Shown: positions 1-7,148, counted from the stretch's first letter. The stretch is DNA of 20,353 bases from Bacteroidales bacterium GP1 (GCA_001701105.1 DAAI01000021.1:75442-95794); one strand, 5' to 3'. Numbers and translations: made by a program. Notes: a model not told the origin generated them from the letters alone.

Positions 1-1187
1 GGTTTTCCAGCCGCCGAGGGTGCTGACCCTCCTTTTGAGTTATCTTCTTTGTCGCTGCGCGGACGACGGCGACGGGCCGTGGCATAATCATTGCCTCCGC
101 CATTCTCGGAGCCGGTCTTTTTCACATCCTTCTTATCAGACTTCCCTTTGCCTTGTGAGCCTTTTACCTCCGGCGTTTCTGCGCCGGTTTTATTATCATC
201 CTGCCGGCTGCGGGCTGCCATATCACGCTCTCTTTGCTCGGCAGCCTTGCGCTCGGCCTCAAGTCTGCGAGCCTCCTCCGCACGCTGTTCGGCGGCTATG
301 AGGGCCGCAACGCGACTGTTGAGTGTATTGGCTTCCGACTGCTTTTTTGCAAGATGGCTCTGCAATGCCGCGCCGTTCTTTTTAAGTTCAACCACCAGCA
401 CGTCTTTCTCTTTATGCCGGGCCTCCAACTGACGTTGTGAGGCCATCTGACTGGCAAGAGCCTTATCCTGCATGGCTTTGTCGCGGGCAAGATCCTGCTT
501 CTGCTTCTCAAGCTCTTTGACTCCGCTTTCTATCTGCGAGCTACGATTTTTTCTCCAGTCGGAAAACTCCCGAAGATAACGGAAACGCCGACGCGCCTCT
601 CCGAGGCTATTAGAGGAAAATAGATATGCGAGATCGGAATTCCCTTTTCGACGCCCTCGCATTGATTTCACCGCCTTGAGATATTCAGCCCTCAATCTCG
701 TGAGTTCTTTCTCCTCTGAGGCTATTTTGGATTCCAGCCTGCTTATTTCAGCCCCCAATATCGCCACTCTTTTTGACGAAGAAGCCACTTCTCCTTTTAT
801 CACCGCGATTTCCGATTGCAACCGGCCCAACTCCTTGACATTGCGGCTTACTTCCTTTTCATTTTCCTGAATACGCTTGCGGGTGGCCGCTATTTCAGCC
901 TGAGTGTCGCGTTGACGTTTCTCAAGTTCACTACGGCTTTCATTTCTGGGGGCAACACCTTTCTTAGGTGCGGCCTTCCCTTTCTTAGTAACTTTTGCTC
1001 CGGCACCGGAACTTGTTCTTGCCGGCTGACGCTTCTTGGAATCAGAGGCTCTATTTTTCTTTACGGGCTGCTCTTTATGCTGGCCGGTGGTCTTGCGATC
1101 ACGTCGCTGGGCCGGAAGGTCGAAAGTCAGTGTGCCGACCATCAAGGTCAGCATCACCATCACTATTATTCTCTTTAATTTCGCCAT
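1..1187 (-). CDS. EnvC-like murein hydrolase activator, N-terminal part (cut at window edge)
   Basis: Reading the minus strand from the ATG at 1187 gives an open frame of 395 residues that runs off the window without a stop, so the C-terminus is missing. Residues 1-27 look like a signal peptide (basic start, hydrophobic stretch, cleavage near LPAQ). Residues 28-85 form a very Lys/Arg/Ser-rich linker. About 85-325 is a long heptad-like coiled coil rich in E, K, R and Q, with a short break around LAYLFSSNS. A second charged low-complexity linker follows. This is the layout of EnvC/NlpD-type proteins, whose coiled coil regulates cell-wall amidases and whose C-terminal LytM (peptidase M23) domain would lie beyond the edge. 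It is last in the dut-TPR-DUF4292 operon, starting 26 bases after the DUF4292 stop. The missing LytM domain is inferred from family and context, not seen. Confidence 0.8.
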   Translation of the reverse strand, partial: MAKLKRIIVMVMLTLMVGTLTFDLPAQRRDRKTTGQHKEQPVKKNRASDSKKRQPARTSSGAGAKVTKKGKAAPKKGVAPRNESRSELEKRQRDTQAEIAATRKRIQENEKEVSRNVKELGRLQSEIAVIKGEVASSSKRVAILGAEISRLESKIASEEKELTRLRAEYLKAVKSMRGRRKGNSDLAYLFSSNSLGEARRRFRYLREFSDWRKNRSSQIESGVKELEKQKQDLARDKAMQDKALASQMASQRQLEARHKEKDVLVVELKKNGAALQSHLAKKQSEANTLNSRVAALIAAEQRAEEARRLEAERKAAEQRERDMAARSRQDDNKTGAETPEVKGSQGKGKSDKKDVKKTGSENGGGNDYATARRRRPRSDKEDNSKGGSAPSAAGK

Positions 1188-1213
1188 AAATCTGATTAGC
1201 CGGCTTTCCCAAT

Positions 1214-2044
1214 TCAAAATCTCACGGCCTTGATGAAATCCTTTATGCCGAGTCGCTGATAGGTCGTAAGATTAAGCGGACTCATCCGTTCGCCTCCCCA
1301 TCTTACTGTATTAAACTCGAGCGTGCCCGACATTTTGCGTTTATTCGTATCTACCATTATATCCATCGACATTCCGCTGCCGGGATAATTATAATTCAGC
1401 AGAAGGCTTTCCTGGCGACCGCCGGGCTGTGCATACAGGCTTTTTGTGCGCCCGTTGGATGTCACAACATATCCATATTGTAATTTTCCATCGCCCGGCA
1501 TCTCCTTTGGATATACTATCCATTCATTTCCACCTGCGTTCTGAAAATTCATCTCCTTTATATTGGATGCATCAAGCTCTCCAATGCCAAATAATTGAAT
1601 CCTCCCGAGGAAAAGATTCTGTATCGAGGTTATAAATCCGGGATATGTAGCCGCGATTTTGGAAGTCGATTCTTTACAGTAGTTCCGGTTGTATTTATTG
1701 ATTATCAGCACTGAATCCCTATCCAATTCAAGACGCGCTATCTCTCCCATGAATGGGACCCGCACCGACAGCTGGATCAGATTATCATGCTCCATATACA
1801 TTTTCACGGTCGGGGATATGGGGAGGCCTGACGACATTCGCACCTTCCCATTGAACTCTACATTAGTCCATGGGATATAGCGACTCAATATAGCATCTGC
1901 CATTATCATCTCTTCCGGATTGGCATAGACGCTATCCGGGGCTTCCACCTTCTTCCCGGAGGCTCCGGCATTAAATATTATCGAGATCATTATCGCCGGC
2001 ATTAATATGCGGCGCAGGAATATATTAGATTTTATGCTGCTCAT
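1214..2044 (-). CDS. DUF4292 envelope protein (LolB-like fold suspected)
   Basis: A 276-residue protein. The N-terminus has a basic start, a hydrophobic stretch at about 10-28 and a cleavage-like AGASG, so export is likely; no lipobox cysteine is seen. The body reads as alternating beta-strands (NGKVRMSS, VKMYMEHDNLIQLSVRVP, ARLELDRDSVLIIN), and near the end there is a strand MSGTLEFNTVRW. I recognise this as the Bacteroidetes family DUF4292. The strand pattern resembles the LolA/LolB lipoprotein-carrier fold, but that is inference. Its ATG overlaps the stop of the upstream TPR gene by four bases (ATGA), which implies translational coupling. The usual neighbourhood of this family, dut/TPR/EnvC-like peptidase, is conserved here, so a role in envelope assembly is plausible; no specific function is established from the sequence. 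Confidence 0.85.
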   Translation of the reverse strand: MSSIKSNIFLRRILMPAIMISIIFNAGASGKKVEAPDSVYANPEEMIMADAILSRYIPWTNVEFNGKVRMSSGLPISPTVKMYMEHDNLIQLSVRVPFMGEIARLELDRDSVLIINKYNRNYCKESTSKIAATYPGFITSIQNLFLGRIQLFGIGELDASNIKEMNFQNAGGNEWIVYPKEMPGDGKLQYGYVVTSNGRTKSLYAQPGGRQESLLLNYNYPGSGMSMDIMVDTNKRKMSGTLEFNTVRWGGERMSPLNLTTYQRLGIKDFIKAVRF

Positions 2045-3885
2045 TTTGTCTTTTGTTTTTCAGCCTTCTCAGCATTTTCAAGTTTTTCTTTGAGTTTCTG
2101 ATTGTCGGGATCTTGCCCGGCGGCGATGCGACGATACTTCAATGCTTCCGCAGTGAAACCTTTCTTTTCGAGCATATCGGCATAATGGTCATAAATCACG
2201 GCTTCCTCTCGCCCGAGCGATTCCATCTCCTCCACTGCCCGCATCTGATATTCAATGGCCTTGTCCGTATCGCCACGCAGAAAGAGAATCCATGCGTAGG
2301 TATCAAGGAAAGTCGGATTATGGGCGTTGTCTCCCGTAATTGTCCTCCGGCTCAACTCCTCCGCTTTTTCCAGGTCGCCCCCGTTCTCTATACTGAAATA
2401 TGCATAATTATTGGCAGCCATAACATTATCTGAGTTCAAGGTAAGGGCGTTTTCGTAGTCCCGGAAGGCTCCTATCGTATCTGCCGCGGCATAGGAGTTA
2501 TCGCCGCGCGATGTGAAAACATGGCTTAGGAAATCCAGATCTTCCATCGATATGTCGCGCCGAACGTCGTTAAGAGATATTTTACTGTCGGGATTCAATC
2601 CGGAATCAATATCGGCTATCACTCGCTTATACAGGGAGTCCGCTTTGACATACTGCTGATCCTGCTGATAGACCATTGCTATGTAAAGATGCATTCCTCT
2701 GTCGGTCATTCCTGCCTTCTCGGCCTTTTCATAAGTGGAAATGGCATCCTTGAATTTTTCTCCGTTTACTTGATAATACATCAGCTTGCGCCATAGATCC
2801 ATATTTCCCTGATCCATATCAAGGGCATATGAAACCTTTTCAGCCGCCCCTTCGGTATCGCCCTTTGCATAACAATAACGTGCCGCGAGATCCAACACCT
2901 CCGGGTCGTGAGGGTATTGCGATTCGAGGACTCCGAAAAGATAATCTCCTCTCGAAGTATCGTTATTGTTTTCAAGCAATTTCTGGAGATAATCGGCCAG
3001 AAGACGCGTCTTGTCGGTAATCTCCATATCCTCCGTGAGCAATACTTCATAAACCTTTGCATCATACGCCACACTGTCGCCCTTCATACGATACGTTTCC
3101 ATCAGCGCAATCTTCGGTGCGCTTGCCTCCGGATCCAGTTTCTCCGCGGCCAGATAATAATGCTCGGCGGAATCAAGCCGCTCGATCACTTCATATAGAT
3201 TACCCTTAAGAATCAGGGCACGGTAATCGCGCGGGTCGTTTGCTATAAGTCGATCGGCTTCCATTAAGGCCCCGAGAGTGTCGGCGGCTTCCATGTAGAG
3301 CGACATCTTATGCATCGATAGGGTGGAATTTATTCCCTCTGCGCGCTCATAGCGGTTCATTGTCTCTATGGCCTCCTTGTTCTTTCCGGCATTCGTGTAG
3401 GCTTGCGAAAGATATATCAGAGTTGTCGAATTATCGGGTTGAAGATCAGCAAGGCGCTCAAGCACGCGGATTCCTTCGCCCGTCGTATCGTTGAGGCCCG
3501 CGAGATAGCCATAGAGCAGATTTTCATCCCCGTCGTCGGGATAGGCATCCACATATGCCCGCATTCTTTCAAGATTGGAGAGTATTTCCGAGGGGGCTCG
3601 GAGATCCATGTCAAGAATTCCCATACGGGTTGTGGCCATCTGATACTGAGCCTCCTTATTAGTGCTGTCGAGTGCAACGGCTTTGCGGTAACACTCATAG
3701 GCGGCATCCTGCTCGCCGGTTAGGTCATGCCGCAATCCTTCGAAATAATAGTATCGTGATTTCCGGACGTCGGTGGCAGATGGTTTTCTGGCATCTTCCG
3801 CACGCGATGACGCATACGCCGACCAGCCCGCATAGGCTGCCAGCACAGCAAGGATAATTATCACATATCTCCGACAATATTTCAT
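2041..3885 (-). CDS. Tetratricopeptide repeat protein, exported or membrane-anchored
   Basis: A 614-residue protein with a basic start, a hydrophobic segment at about 8-25 (signal peptide or anchor) and then TPR-type helical pairs almost throughout. Examples are the repeat ending CYRKAVALDSTNKEA (about 60-80), the one around HYYLAAEKLDPEASAPK, the one around AISTYEKAEKAG, and a C-terminal group with DYENALTLNSDNVMAANNYAY and TFLDTYAWILFLRGDTDKAI. The last 20 residues are Lys/Glu-rich. TPR arrays are protein-binding scaffolds, so a partner in the envelope is likely, but none can be named. It starts 23 bases after the dut stop and overlaps the DUF4292 start by four bases, so it is an internal gene of that operon. 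The family is common in Bacteroidales at this position and is normally annotated only as a TPR protein. Confidence 0.9.
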   Translation of the reverse strand: MKYCRRYVIIILAVLAAYAGWSAYASSRAEDARKPSATDVRKSRYYYFEGLRHDLTGEQDAAYECYRKAVALDSTNKEAQYQMATTRMGILDMDLRAPSEILSNLERMRAYVDAYPDDGDENLLYGYLAGLNDTTGEGIRVLERLADLQPDNSTTLIYLSQAYTNAGKNKEAIETMNRYERAEGINSTLSMHKMSLYMEAADTLGALMEADRLIANDPRDYRALILKGNLYEVIERLDSAEHYYLAAEKLDPEASAPKIALMETYRMKGDSVAYDAKVYEVLLTEDMEITDKTRLLADYLQKLLENNNDTSRGDYLFGVLESQYPHDPEVLDLAARYCYAKGDTEGAAEKVSYALDMDQGNMDLWRKLMYYQVNGEKFKDAISTYEKAEKAGMTDRGMHLYIAMVYQQDQQYVKADSLYKRVIADIDSGLNPDSKISLNDVRRDISMEDLDFLSHVFTSRGDNSYAAADTIGAFRDYENALTLNSDNVMAANNYAYFSIENGGDLEKAEELSRRTITGDNAHNPTFLDTYAWILFLRGDTDKAIEYQMRAVEEMESLGREEAVIYDHYADMLEKKGFTAEALKYRRIAAGQDPDNQKLKEKLENAEKAEKQKTK

Positions 3886-3908
3886 TCTTTATGCTTTTTC
3901 ATTAAGCC

Positions 3909-4355
3909 TTACACTCCGGTATGGCCGAACCCGCCGCAGCCTCGTTCCGTATCCATGAGGCGCTCAACCGCTTCCCATTTCACGCGGCTGTAAGGTGCCA
4001 CTACCATCTGGGCTATCCTGTCGCCGTCGTTAATTATGAAATCTTCGTTGCTAAGGTTTATCAATATAACGCAAATTTCTCCCCGATAGTCGGAATCCAC
4101 AGTGCCCGGAGTATTAAGAACTGTGATGCCGTGCTTTATCGCCAGGCCGGAACGCGGGCGCACCTGTGCCTCATATCCTTCGGGCAATGAGATTCTCAAT
4201 CCCGTGCCTATCAACCGTCGTTCTCCGGGAGGCAATATCACCTGCTCAGTCAATCTGGCTCTCAGATCCATTCCGGAGGATCCTGATGTGGCATAAGCCG
4301 GAAGCGCCGTGCCTTCGGAGGCCACTATCTTTACCTTTATATCTCCATCTTTCAT
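3909..4355 (-). CDS. dut: Deoxyuridine 5'-triphosphate nucleotidohydrolase (dUTPase)
   Basis: A 148-residue protein, the normal length for a trimeric dUTPase, which hydrolyses dUTP to dUMP and pyrophosphate, keeping uracil out of DNA and feeding thymidylate synthesis. All five family motifs are present in order: SGMDLRA (27-33), PRSGLA (67-72), GTVDSDYRGEI (84-94, with the catalytic Asp87 and the uracil-pocket Tyr90), GDRIAQMV (111-118) and the Gly-rich C-terminal arm RGCGGFGHTG (138-147). Motif 5 has His where many homologues have Ser, probably a tolerated variant. It is the first gene of the minus-strand operon and has a near-consensus Bacteroidetes promoter 44 bases upstream of the ATG. 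Confidence 0.97.
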   Translation of the reverse strand: MKDGDIKVKIVASEGTALPAYATSGSSGMDLRARLTEQVILPPGERRLIGTGLRISLPEGYEAQVRPRSGLAIKHGITVLNTPGTVDSDYRGEICVILINLSNEDFIINDGDRIAQMVVAPYSRVKWEAVERLMDTERGCGGFGHTGV

Positions 4356-4398
4356 TGTCGTGATGATTCACGGGCAGAATGGCACGTGATTTATGTGG

Positions 4399-4429
4399 CA
4401 AAGTTACAAATAAAGCTGAAGATAACAAA
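4399..4429 (-). promoter_or_regulatory. Promoter of the dut-TPR-DUF4292-envC operon
   Basis: On the minus strand TAACTTTG (4399-4406) matches the Bacteroidetes -7 consensus TAnnTTTG exactly, and TTTG (4426-4429) matches the -33 box with a 19-base spacer. Transcription would start about 35-40 bases before the dut ATG. The -33 box lies in the T-rich tail of the preceding ferredoxin terminator. Confidence 0.8.
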
Positions 4430-4432
4430 ACG

Positions 4433-4468
4433 AGAGACTGTACCAATTTCTGCATTGATACAGCCTCT
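4433..4468 (-). terminator. Rho-independent terminator after the ferredoxin gene
   Basis: The two arms (4433-4447 and 4454-4468) form a 15-pair stem with a six-base loop in minus-strand RNA, including two G-U wobbles, followed by the T-rich run CGTTTTG. In plus-strand RNA the same two positions would be A-C mismatches, so the element appears built for minus-strand transcripts, matching the ferredoxin gene that ends at 4522. Confidence 0.75.
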
Positions 4469-4521
4469 TTTTGCTTTTCCGGGCGGACTTAGGAGAATAC
4501 CTCGCCGCTCTCAGCCTCTTG

Positions 4522-4689
4522 TTATCCCTCCTCGATAGCGTCGTTAGGACATACTGATGCGCAGCTTCCGCAGCTGATGCAGGTGTCGGGATCGATAACG
4601 TAGATTTCGCCCTCGGAGATAGCCTCAACCGGGCAAACAGGCTGGCAGGTGCCGCATGCGATGCAGCGATCGGTAATTACGTAAGCCAT
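4522..4689 (-). CDS. Small 2x[4Fe-4S] ferredoxin
   Basis: A 55-residue protein from the ATG at 4689. It has two CxxCxxCxxxCP motifs: Cys9, 12, 15, 19 and Cys37, 40, 43, 47. This is the classical clostridial-type bacterial ferredoxin that carries two low-potential [4Fe-4S] clusters and shuttles electrons in the cytoplasm, for example for pyruvate:ferredoxin oxidoreductase or hydrogenases. The frame stays open upstream to another ATG at 4749, but the family begins at MAYVITD, the 4689 ATG follows an AAAGAAAAA stretch, and the extra 20 residues are low-complexity (KKSNHNRN). So 4689 is the better start. It is monocistronic, with its own promoter and terminator. Its electron donors and acceptors are not encoded in the window. 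Confidence 0.95.
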   Translation of the reverse strand: MAYVITDRCIACGTCQPVCPVEAISEGEIYVIDPDTCISCGSCASVCPNDAIEEG

Positions 4690-4772
4690 TTTTTCTTTAA
4701 AATTTATGTTTCTATTATGATTGCTCTTTTTGTTAGTCCGCTCCGGCAAGGGATTCCCGCCGGTTTGTTCCG

Positions 4773-4804
4773 CAAATTTAATCCTATTATTTGACTCCTA
4801 CAAC
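4773..4804 (-). promoter_or_regulatory. Promoter of the ferredoxin gene
   Basis: On the minus strand TAAATTTG (4773-4780) is an exact -7 match. GTTG (4801-4804) sits at -33 spacing, 20 bases upstream. This leaves a leader of about 75-80 bases before the ferredoxin ATG at 4689. Confidence 0.7.
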
Positions 4805-4834
4805 TGTTTTCGATATTTTATTCTTATTTTTTTG

Positions 4835-4842
4835 TAATTTTG
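4835..4842 (+). promoter_or_regulatory. -7 element of the glycosyltransferase gene
   Basis: TAATTTTG matches TAnnTTTG and lies 28 bases before the ATG at 4871. No clear TTTG is found at -33; the region there is simply T-rich. It is arranged back to back with the ferredoxin promoter. Confidence 0.55.
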
Positions 4843-4870
4843 CAATCGCTGCAATTTTCAATATACGATT

Positions 4871-5608
4871 ATGGAGGAAAAAAGTCCGCTCATTTCAGTG
4901 GTTACAATCACATTCAATGCCGCCGGAGTAATCACTCCCACTTTGAATTCTCTCGCTGCCCAATCGTTCCGGGATTTTGAACACATAGTTGTCGACGGCG
5001 CTTCTTCCGATGGCACCCCGCAGCTGATAGCGAGGCTATCCCCGATGTCCGACATTATAAGTGAGCCGGACAAGGGCCTTTATGATGCGATGAACAAAGG
5101 GCTGAGGTGTGCCCGCGGTAAATATGTGATATTTATGAATGCCGGCGATGCTTTCCATCAGGCCGATACGCTGATGCGATATGCAGCCGCCATCTCTGCC
5201 TCAAAGGTCGACCCCGACATCATATTCGGGGATACCGTGGTAGTCGACGGCAGCCGCAAGGTGCTGCGTCCGCGCCATAAGACTGCTCCCGAACGACTTG
5301 ACTTCAAATCATTCCTCAATGGTATGCTCGTCTGCCATCAGGCTTTCATGGTGCGCCGGGACATCGCTCCGGAGTACAATCTCGCCTACAGGTACTCGGC
5401 CGATTATGAATGGACTCTGCGATGCATAAGGGCTTCAAAACCGGAACGCAATATTAACCTCCATACCATCGTGACAGATTACCTCACTGATGGGCTTACC
5501 GATAAGCATCATCGTGATTCCCTGATGGAAAGATTCAACATAATGAGGGAATATTACGGCCTTCTGCCAACTATTGCGGCCCATATCCGATTTGCCCTTC
5601 ATTTATAG
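4871..5608 (+). CDS. Family 2 glycosyltransferase
   Basis: A 245-residue GT-A fold enzyme. The N-terminus SVVTITFN (9-16) is the first strand of the nucleotide-sugar binding fold, VDGASSDGT (41-49) is the second signature, SEPDKGLYDAMNKGL (64-78) is typical of the WcaA/colanic-acid-like branch, NAGD (90-93) occupies the place of the metal-binding DxD, and CHQAFMVRR with a downstream ADYEW (155-181) contains the probable acceptor-side and catalytic acidic residues. No membrane segment is seen, so the enzyme is cytoplasmic or peripheral and would transfer a sugar onto a polysaccharide or lipid-linked acceptor. Donor and acceptor cannot be told. It stands alone, with no polysaccharide cluster around it, between its own -7 element and a strong terminator. 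Confidence 0.92.
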   Translation: MEEKSPLISVVTITFNAAGVITPTLNSLAAQSFRDFEHIVVDGASSDGTPQLIARLSPMSDIISEPDKGLYDAMNKGLRCARGKYVIFMNAGDAFHQADTLMRYAAAISASKVDPDIIFGDTVVVDGSRKVLRPRHKTAPERLDFKSFLNGMLVCHQAFMVRRDIAPEYNLAYRYSADYEWTLRCIRASKPERNINLHTIVTDYLTDGLTDKHHRDSLMERFNIMREYYGLLPTIAAHIRFALHL

Positions 5609-5612
5609 ACAA

Positions 5613-5644
5613 TAGAGGGTGTGGCATTCGGGCCACACCCTCTA
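5613..5644 (+). terminator. Strong rho-independent terminator after the glycosyltransferase
   Basis: The arms TAGAGGGTGTGGC (5613-5625) and its exact complement (5632-5644) form a perfect 13-pair stem with a six-base loop ATTCGG, followed by CTTTTCTTTC. It starts five bases after the glycosyltransferase stop. It also lies just beyond the end of the minus-strand peptide gene (stop at 5668), so the hairpin could serve both directions, although the minus-side tail is not T-rich. Confidence 0.88.
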
Positions 5645-5667
5645 CTTTTCTTTCATAATCATTATCT

Positions 5668-5826
5668 TTATTGCGGCTTCTGCCCGGCGCCCTTCGACAA
5701 AGATTCCATTACCTCCGGCGTGAGCACCGTGTGCTTTTCCCCGCATCGCAGGGCATTAAGCTCCAAAGGAGTAAGCAACTTGGCGTCGGTAAATTCCGGC
5801 CGCCTTATCTGTTTTACCTTTTTCAT
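5668..5826 (-). CDS. Small peptide with repeated LTP motif, possible leader/precursor peptide
   Basis: A 52-residue ORF beginning MKKVKQIRRPEF, starting four bases after the stop of the VKOR-fusion gene. The start at 5826 is preferred over an in-frame ATG at 5853 because it follows a purine-rich GAAGAAAG and avoids a 23-base overlap. The peptide is basic at the N-terminus and has a 13-residue imperfect repeat: LLTPLELNALRCG (17-29) and VLTPEVMESLSKG (34-46). The LTP....L..G pattern resembles leader segments of Bacteroidetes ribosomal peptide precursors, which usually end in GG. It has one cysteine (Cys28), no signal peptide and no membrane segment. Coupling to the redox genes suggests it is their substrate or partner, but this is inference and no function is known to me. 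It could also simply be a conserved small cytoplasmic protein. Confidence 0.7.
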   Translation of the reverse strand: MKKVKQIRRPEFTDAKLLTPLELNALRCGEKHTVLTPEVMESLSKGAGQKPQ

Positions 5827-5830
5827 CACT

Positions 5831-6844
5831 CTATCTTTCTTCACGGTTCTCAATCAGAGGCATCAGAGCGTTGATGCCAAGCATCACACCCACATAGGTA
5901 AGGCCGAGCACAATGAAATGAATCTTAGGGGGCCATGCCATGCTGAGCCAACCTCCAAAGCAGTAGCAGAAGAACAGAAGCCACAGCGAGCTTTGCACGA
6001 TTACGCACAGCGTACACCATTTATGCGCCCGGAATCTCTGATACCATATGCTCCATACCGTAAACGGAAGGCAACATACATTGCACAACGCAAGCCATGG
6101 AAGCATGCCCGGGAATAGAAGCAACGTGAGGAGGCTTACCGAAAAATAGGCAAAACCCACTTCGCTCCAACCGAACAACCCGAAAAATTTCGATGCTTTG
6201 GTGGAAAGGATGCTGTCGCACCCTCCTGCCTGCAGCACGCCGCACACTTTGTCGGCGGCGTCGTTATGATAATTGAGTGATTTCTGCACCAGCAGATATG
6301 TGATGTACAATCCCAATATATCTATCGCCGCTATGAATATCACCGACAGATGCCGGTAAAGGTCATTGACAACAAACGCATATGCGAAAAGCAGGAGAGC
6401 TATGATTCCCAACACCCATTTCTTGGCCTGCATAAGGAAATCAAGGCGTCGATGTACCCGGTAATCGGGCTCCGCAGCGTCGGGCGAGGGGTAGGATAGG
6501 AACACGTTGCCATCCCATGCTTCGAGAAATTCTTCACGACCCACAGTCTCCATTATCCCTTGCGTCTTATACTCTATTGATTCTGAGCCGACTTTGGTGA
6601 CTATTGCGTAGCCGGCCGCGGTCTTGGCAAGGAACGGAGCATCAATCCTATCTATCTCATTTTTGTCGTTAAGATGATATCCTTCGGATTTGACGCCATA
6701 TTCTTCAAGCAATTTCTTGAACCCGAACATCGTAGGGAATGGCATCGATGTGAATCTGTCGGCAGCATACTTCTCCGTAAACGGCACTCCAAGGAGGTCG
6801 AGATAGTCGGTAATCAGCGTGTGAGCTTTTACTTGGGATGACAT
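5831..6844 (-). CDS. Degenerate C39-like domain fused to VKOR family membrane oxidoreductase
   Basis: A 337-residue protein in two parts. Residues 1-118 resemble a C39 bacteriocin-processing peptidase in layout: a first helix, a GFKKLLEEYGV helix, a strand pair at about 70-93, and EEFLEAWDGNVFL at the end. But the catalytic Cys, His and Asp positions appear to be Thr/Ile, Tyr and Tyr, so proteolysis is unlikely. Residues 140-331 form five or so membrane helices of the vitamin K epoxide reductase family. The loop cysteines Cys201 and Cys209 (CGVLQAGGCDSIL) and the active-site Cys277-xx-Cys280 (CTLC) are all present. VKOR domains pass electrons from a thioredoxin-like partner to quinone, generating disulfides. 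The thioredoxin-like gene lies just upstream (10-base gap) and a small peptide gene just downstream, so the three are probably one operon. The family label is firm for VKOR, moderate for C39. Confidence 0.85.
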   Translation of the reverse strand: MSSQVKAHTLITDYLDLLGVPFTEKYAADRFTSMPFPTMFGFKKLLEEYGVKSEGYHLNDKNEIDRIDAPFLAKTAAGYAIVTKVGSESIEYKTQGIMETVGREEFLEAWDGNVFLSYPSPDAAEPDYRVHRRLDFLMQAKKWVLGIIALLLFAYAFVVNDLYRHLSVIFIAAIDILGLYITYLLVQKSLNYHNDAADKVCGVLQAGGCDSILSTKASKFFGLFGWSEVGFAYFSVSLLTLLLFPGMLPWLALCNVCCLPFTVWSIWYQRFRAHKWCTLCVIVQSSLWLLFFCYCFGGWLSMAWPPKIHFIVLGLTYVGVMLGINALMPLIENREER

Positions 6845-6854
6845 AGGAATCGGC

Positions 6855-7148
6855 TTACATGTAGGATCTTATCTTGGCCAGCAATACCTGTCCGTCCATC
6901 TCTCCGCTTTCACGCCATACCTCTTTGCCATCGCGATAGATGATAAAAGTAGGAGTTGCGGTAATCTCTTCTGTATCTGCCAATTCTTTATTAAGGTCGA
7001 TGTCGAGCTGATATACGTCGACACTCCCTTCCAATAGTTCCTTTATCTGATCGACTACCGGCATCATCCTCTGGCAGTGAGGGCACCATGTGGCATAAAA
7101 TTCTACCAATACCACCGGGGTGGATTTAATTGCATCTGTGTATTCCAT
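6855..7148 (-). CDS. Thioredoxin-fold protein with DsbA-like CPHC active site
   Basis: A 97-residue single-domain thioredoxin. The active site is WCPHC (22-26) and the cis-proline loop is TATPTFIIY (60-68). CPHC, rather than the CGPC of reducing thioredoxins, is the dipeptide of the oxidant DsbA, so an oxidising role or an isomerase-like potential is suggested. There is no signal peptide, and an in-frame stop lies 18 bases upstream of the ATG, so no longer exported form exists here. It is followed directly by the VKOR fusion, the usual re-oxidising partner for thioredoxin-like proteins, which makes a functional pair likely. How a non-exported protein would meet the VKOR active site is unclear (see findings). 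It may instead be a general cytoplasmic thioredoxin-like protein. Confidence 0.9.
   Translation of the reverse strand: MEYTDAIKSTPVVLVEFYATWCPHCQRMMPVVDQIKELLEGSVDVYQLDIDLNKELADTEEITATPTFIIYRDGKEVWRESGEMDGQVLLAKIRSYM

Noticed and set aside
4690..4749. Ferredoxin extended to the ATG at 4749
   Set aside because: The added residues are low-complexity, and all small ferredoxins of this type begin just before the first Cys motif.
5827..5853. Earlier ATG (5853) for the small peptide
   Set aside because: It would overlap the VKOR-fusion gene by 23 bases and add nine charged residues. The 5826 ATG has better spacing from a purine-rich site and the typical MKK start.
5621..6118. Plus-strand open frame of 165 codons opposite the peptide and VKOR genes
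   Set aside because: It begins inside the glycosyltransferase terminator and runs antisense to the VKOR membrane domain; no coding features.
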